Positions 59,750 to 64,000 of a stretch of DNA of 64,000 nucleotides are shown in pieces (the stretch's first letter is position 1; every line of letters starts with the position of its first letter). The notes beneath the pieces were generated by a model that saw only the letters and a list, made by a program, of their open reading frames with translations, was not told the DNA's origin and ran no database searches. This DNA comes from Acidobacteriota bacterium. GTDB lineage: Bacteria; Acidobacteriota; Vicinamibacteria; Vicinamibacterales; CAVVIG01. The stretch lies in contig JADZED010000059.1 in NCBI GenBank assembly GCA_020850715.1, positions 18,934 through 82,933 of the forward strand, given 5' to 3'. A program made the translations under genes and the position numbers.

Positions 59750-60928
59750 TTACCGTCCGCTTTCCACGAGCCTGTCGTGCTTCCGGAGCACCTCGCGCAG
59801 CTTCTCGTGATCGATCGCGCGGCTGGTCCGGCCGTTGGCGCCGGTGATCGTCTCTCCGGCAATCAACGCGTTGATGATCGCCTCCTCGACCGCTTCCGCC
59901 GTGGCGGTGAACAGCGAGCTGATCCGCCGGTTCGACACCAGGGTGACGGGCGCCGTCTCAGGTGCCGCGGCGGCGCCCGGGTTCGCGGTCGAGAACGCAA
60001 TGGCGATGTCGCCCGACCCGTTGCCGGAGGTCGCGCCGGTCCGCCCCAGACCGTGCGAGGCGCGGTGCGCCAGCCGCTTCAACTGGTGCGGCATCAAGGG
60101 CGCGTCGGTGGCGATCACGATGATGATCGACCCCTCCTCCGCGTGCTCGGCGCCCGGAGGCGCCGGCGCAGCGCCGGGCGCCGGCTGATTGCTCATTTCC
60201 AGATAGACCGGCACGCCGGCCACCCGGAGATTGCCGCCGTGATTCGCCTGGACGAGCACACCGACCGTGTAGCCGCCGTTCTGCGCGGAGAGCCGGCGCG
60301 AAGCCGTGCCGGTGCCGCACTTGTAGCCGTAGCAGTTCATCGCCGTGCCGCCGCCGACATTGCCTTCGGCGACCGGCCCCGGCGCGGCGCCGTCGAGCGC
60401 GGCGAAGACGTGCTCGTCGTGCACGTGAAACCCGTTGATGTCGTTCAGCCCGCCATCGTAGGTCTCCGCGACCACGGGCAGCGCCCACGACTGCTGCATC
60501 ATGCCGTGCCGGACCGCCCACTTGATGGCGGCGTCGCGCACGGTGCCGACGCTGTGCGTGTTGGTGATGAAGACCGGGCCCTCGAGGAAACCGCCTTCGT
60601 CAATCCAGGTCGTGCCGGTCATCTCGCCGTTCCCGTTGATCGAGAACCATGACGCGAACACCGGATCTTTCGACGCCTTGCCTCGCGGCAGGATCGCCGT
60701 CACCCCCGTCCGCACCGGTCCCTTCCCGACCACCAGCGGTCCCTCGCCCGAAATGAGCGTCGTCATCCCGACCTCGACGCCGGCGACGTCGGTGATGGCG
60801 TTGTTGGGACCGGGGCTCCCCTCGAAGGGGATGCCGATGTCCCGGGCTCGCGGCTTCTGCGCCTCCGCCGCGGTCGTGAAGGCGAGCAGCAGCGCGCCGG
60901 CGATGGTCAGGCGATGGGCGGACGTCAT
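59750..60928 (-). CDS. P1-family (DmpA/BapA-like) exported aminopeptidase
   Basis: [19 protein letters not shown]...[29 protein letters not shown]...[15 protein letters not shown]...[14 protein letters not shown]. Confidence 0.9.
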   Translation of the reverse strand: MTSAHRLTIAGALLLAFTTAAEAQKPRARDIGIPFEGSPGPNNAITDVAGVEVGMTTLISGEGPLVVGKGPVRTGVTAILPRGKASKDPVFASWFSINGNGEMTGTTWIDEGGFLEGPVFITNTHSVGTVRDAAIKWAVRHGMMQQSWALPVVAETYDGGLNDINGFHVHDEHVFAALDGAAPGPVAEGNVGGGTAMNCYGYKCGTGTASRRLSAQNGGYTVGVLVQANHGGNLRVAGVPVYLEMSNQPAPGAAPAPPGAEHAEEGSIIIVIATDAPLMPHQLKRLAHRASHGLGRTGATSGNGSGDIAIAFSTANPGAAAAPETAPVTLVSNRRISSLFTATAEAVEEAIINALIAGETITGANGRTSRAIDHEKLREVLRKHDRLVESGR

Positions 60929-61019
60929 GAACGGTTCTCCTCGGTGCGCAAGGGGCCCGTGCCGCCCCCTCGGGGGGCGGCACGGACATTATCGCCTATT
61001 CCGGCCGGGACGCGACCGG

Positions 61020-62357
61020 CTAAGAGGTGACGGCCTGGTCCGTAATCTCGAGACCTTTGTCGATGATCGCGAGCGCCTCCCGCAGTTCCGGCTCGGTGAT
61101 GCAGAGCGGCGGGTTGGCGAAGAACGTGTTCCAGCGGACCACGGTGTAGAGACCCGAGGTCCGGAAGAATTTCGACAGCGCCTTCATCTCGGGCGAGGTG
61201 CCGTTGAACGGCGCCATCGGCTCGCGCGTCGTGCGGTTGCGCACCAGTTCGACGATGCCGAACAGGCCCAGGTTGCGATGGACGCCGATCGAGGGATGCC
61301 GCCGGGCGAGATCCTCGAGGCCGGCGGTCAGCAGATCGCCCATTCGACGGGCATTGCCAATCAGATCGTCCTGCTCGTAGACGGCGATCGTGGCCAGCGC
61401 CGCCGCACACCCCAGCGGATGGCTGTTGTAGGTCAGCCCGCCCAGGAAGACGTGTTTGCCGAAATGGTCGGCCAGGCCGCGTCGCATGCCGACGGCGCCG
61501 AGCGGCACGTAGGCGCTGGTCAGCCCTTTGGCCATCGTGAGGAGATCCGGCACGACCCCCCAGTGATCCACCGCGAACCATGCGCCGGTCCGGCCGAAAC
61601 CGGACATGACCTCGTCGGCGATGAGGAGGATGCCGTGGCGGGTGCAGATCTCGCGCACCCCCTCGAGGTAGCCCGGCGGCGGCGGCAGGATCCCGTTGGT
61701 GCCGGTCACCGTCTCCAGGATGAAGGCGGCGATCGTCTGGGGACCCTCGAGCTGAATGATCTCCTCGAGCGTCGCCAGCGCGTCGGAGGTGGAATCCCAC
61801 CCGCGCTCGACGCCATGGTACGGGTGCGGGACGTGAACGACCCCGGACATGCCCGGTTCGACCGCCCAGCGTCGCGGCTCCCCGGTCAGCGTGAGACTGC
61901 CCGCCGTGCCGCCGTGATAGGAACGGTACCTGGCGAGAATCTTGTGGCGGCCCGTGACGAGCCGCGCGATCCGCACGGCGTTCTCGTTGGCTTCCGAGCC
62001 GCCGTTGGTGAAGAAGAAGACGTCGATGTCGCCCGGGGCGATTCCGGCCAGCCTGGCGCCGAGGCGCGCCCGCGGCTCGGTGGCCATGAAGGGGTTGGCG
62101 TAGGCGAGCTGCGCCACCTGCTCCTGCACGGCGCGGATCACGCGGTCGTCGCCGTGCCCGATGTTCACGCACATCAACTGGCTGTTGAAGTCGAGGTACC
62201 GCGTGCCGTCGGGCGACCAGAAGTAGACGCCCTTGGCGCGCGCGACGGGAATCGGGTCGACCGCGTCCTGCGCCGACCACTCGTAGAGCGAGTGCCGTTT
62301 CGAGAGCGCGATCATCTCTTCGCCGGTCATCGTGAGGGTCGTGGTGAGAGGATTCAT
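61020..62357 (-). CDS. Class III (PLP) aminotransferase, omega-amino acid type
   Basis: ANPFMATEPRARLGARLAGI...FFTNGGSEANENAVRIAR...ARYRSYHGGTAGSLTLTGEPRRW...LLIADEVMSGFGRTGAWFAV...LLTMAKGLTSAYVPLGAVG. Confidence 0.92.
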   Translation of the reverse strand: MNPLTTTLTMTGEEMIALSKRHSLYEWSAQDAVDPIPVARAKGVYFWSPDGTRYLDFNSQLMCVNIGHGDDRVIRAVQEQVAQLAYANPFMATEPRARLGARLAGIAPGDIDVFFFTNGGSEANENAVRIARLVTGRHKILARYRSYHGGTAGSLTLTGEPRRWAVEPGMSGVVHVPHPYHGVERGWDSTSDALATLEEIIQLEGPQTIAAFILETVTGTNGILPPPPGYLEGVREICTRHGILLIADEVMSGFGRTGAWFAVDHWGVVPDLLTMAKGLTSAYVPLGAVGMRRGLADHFGKHVFLGGLTYNSHPLGCAAALATIAVYEQDDLIGNARRMGDLLTAGLEDLARRHPSIGVHRNLGLFGIVELVRNRTTREPMAPFNGTSPEMKALSKFFRTSGLYTVVRWNTFFANPPLCITEPELREALAIIDKGLEITDQAVTS

Positions 62358-63838
62358 CGTGACACCCGTGAAGTGACGATCTTCGAGGCGGTGTAGAAGC
62401 GCACCCCGTCCTTGCCGTGCGCGTGCAGGTCCCCGAAGAACGATTGTTTCCAGCCCGAGAAGGGGAAGACGGCGACCGGCACCGGCACGCCGACGTTGAC
62501 GCCGATCATGCCGGCGTCGGCTTCGCGGACGAAGGTCCGGATGGACCCTGCGTCGCGCGTGAAGATGACGGCGGCATTGCCCATCGGCGACTGCGCGATG
62601 AGCGCCAGCGCATCGTCGAGCGTGTCGACCCGCACGATCGACAGCACGGGACCGAAGATCTCGTCGCGCGCGACCCGCATGCCGGGCTTCACGTGATCGA
62701 GGATCGTCGCGCCCAGGAAGAACCCGCCCGACCGCGGCGCGTTCCTGCGCCCGTCGAGCGCGAGCACGGCGCCCTCGCCGACGCCGATGTCGATGTAGGA
62801 CTCGGCGCGCCGGCGCTGATCGGCGGTGATCATCGGCCCCATCTCGACGCCCTCGCAGGTGCCGGCGTCGACGCGCATCGCGCCGGCGCGCGCGACCAGC
62901 CGGGGCAGCAGCCGGTCTGCGGCGTCGCCCACCGCGATGAGCACCGATCCGGCCATGCACCGCTGCCCCGCCGAGCCGAAGGCCGAGCCGATGATCGAGT
63001 CCACCGTCCGTTCCACGTCGGCGTCGGGCAGCGCGACCATGTGATTCTTCGCGCCGCCCAGCGCCTGGACGCGCTTGCCGCGCGCCGCCGCCCGCGCGTA
63101 CACGGAGGAGGCGGCCGCCGTCGAGCCGACGATCGAGACGGCCCGCACCAGCGGATGATCGATGAGCGCCTCGACCTGCGCGGGACCGCCGTGCACGAGA
63201 CTGACCACCGACGGCGGCAGCCCGGCCTCGTAGAGCAGCTCCACCAGCCGCTGCGCCGTGTGCGGCACCTTGTCGGACGGCTTCAGCACGAACGTGTTGC
63301 CACAGGCGATCGCGAGCGGCAGCATCCAGAGCGGCACCATCACCGGGAAGTTGAACGGCGTGATGCCGACGCAGACGCCGAGCGGCTGCCGCACCGAATA
63401 GCAGTCGACGCCGCCGGACACCTGTTCGAGCGTCTCTCCCATGAGGAGCGTGGGAATGCCGCATGCGAACTCGACCACCTCGATGCCGCGCTGCACCGAC
63501 CCGCGCGCATCCTCCAGCGTCTTGCCGTGCTCGCGGGTGATGCCCCGCGCGATGTCGTCGCGATGGCGGTCGAGCAGCTCGCGATACTTGAAGAGATATC
63601 TGGCCCGCACAAACGGCGAGACGTTCCGCCAGGAGCGGAACGCCTCGTGCGCGGCGCGGACCGTCGCGTCCACTTCGGCGGCCGTCAGGTGCGGCACGCG
63701 GCCGATGATCTCGCCGGTGGACGGGTCGAAGACGTCGCTCGCGGCCTCCGCAGAGGAGGCGCGCCAGGCGCCTTCGCCGTAGAAGCGGCAGGGAGTGATG
63801 TGGGAGGTGACTGCGATGCTCATATGGGTGACCCTCAC
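62354..63838 (-). CDS. mmsA: Methylmalonate-semialdehyde dehydrogenase (CoA-acylating)
   Basis: RVPHLTAAEVDATVRAAHEAFRSWRNVSPFVRARYLFKYRELL...CYSVRQPLGVCVGITPFNFPVMVPLWMLPLAIACGNTFVLKPSDKVP...FGSAGQRCMAGSVLIAVG...GVNVGVPVPVAVFPFSGWKQSFFGDLHAHGKDGVRFYTASKIVTSR. Confidence 0.95.
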   Translation of the reverse strand: MRVTHMSIAVTSHITPCRFYGEGAWRASSAEAASDVFDPSTGEIIGRVPHLTAAEVDATVRAAHEAFRSWRNVSPFVRARYLFKYRELLDRHRDDIARGITREHGKTLEDARGSVQRGIEVVEFACGIPTLLMGETLEQVSGGVDCYSVRQPLGVCVGITPFNFPVMVPLWMLPLAIACGNTFVLKPSDKVPHTAQRLVELLYEAGLPPSVVSLVHGGPAQVEALIDHPLVRAVSIVGSTAAASSVYARAAARGKRVQALGGAKNHMVALPDADVERTVDSIIGSAFGSAGQRCMAGSVLIAVGDAADRLLPRLVARAGAMRVDAGTCEGVEMGPMITADQRRRAESYIDIGVGEGAVLALDGRRNAPRSGGFFLGATILDHVKPGMRVARDEIFGPVLSIVRVDTLDDALALIAQSPMGNAAVIFTRDAGSIRTFVREADAGMIGVNVGVPVPVAVFPFSGWKQSFFGDLHAHGKDGVRFYTASKIVTSRVSR

Positions 63839-63953
63839 CTTAGTACCGCGGCGGCCAGACGCTCAAGCGCTAACCCCTGCCGGCCAGGCGCCGCGTCGGC
63901 CCCGGGGGTAAGTTTCTCGAAATCATCGGCTTGCGAGGGCGTCACGTCGCGGC

Positions 63954-64000
63954 GGGGCCGCGGCAACCTTACACGAACACCGCAAGGTTACCGCGGCCCC
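63954..64000. repeat. Inverted repeat/hairpin GGGGCCGCGGCAACCTT...AAGGTTACCGCGGCCCC (17-bp arms, 1 mismatch)
   Basis: Arms 63954-63970 and 63984-64000, 13-nt loop; may extend past the window edge. Confidence 0.85.

Overview
High-GC bacterial chromosomal segment, almost fully coding. Gene content and style suggest Acidobacteriota, possibly Vicinamibacteria-like; this is inference, since no 16S rRNA is present. No prophage, CRISPR array, tRNA or rRNA was recognised. Main blocks: (1) ybeY-phoH-aspS-hisS followed by a fumarylacetoacetate-hydrolase/ketopantoate-reductase fusion gene (1-6.2 kb, - strand); (2) a Mo/W cofactor block with a ModE-like HTH protein, two MoeA paralogs (one fused to a COG1910-like ligand-binding domain), MobA, a tungsten-type aldehyde:ferredoxin oxidoreductase with a MoaD-like protein, and an NAD-dependent formate dehydrogenase (6.3-18.2 kb); (3) a ThDP lyase and SerA; (4) an unusual cytochrome bc-type operon (membrane HEAT-repeat protein, Rieske, split cytochrome b, octaheme cytochrome c; 22-28.8 kb); (5) a pheA-ilvB-ilvN-ilvC operon with a putative BCAA attenuator, continuing into a radical SAM protein with a CX5CX2C motif and a polytopic membrane protein; (6) dcd, DUF2905, ndk, KorAB, SucDC and divergent SdhCAB; (7) accessory genes: PIN toxin-antitoxin, MBL hydrolase, cytochrome c', serine hydrolase, DUF1501/DUF1800, IorAB, P1 peptidase, class-III aminotransferase and MMSDH. 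The best candidates for follow-up are a pair of ~166-bp MITE-like inverted-terminal-repeat elements (21.9 kb and 56.1 kb), the pheA/ilv leader, the octaheme bc complex, and the CX5CX2C radical SAM/membrane-protein pair. All family calls come from reading motifs in the translations; no database search was run.
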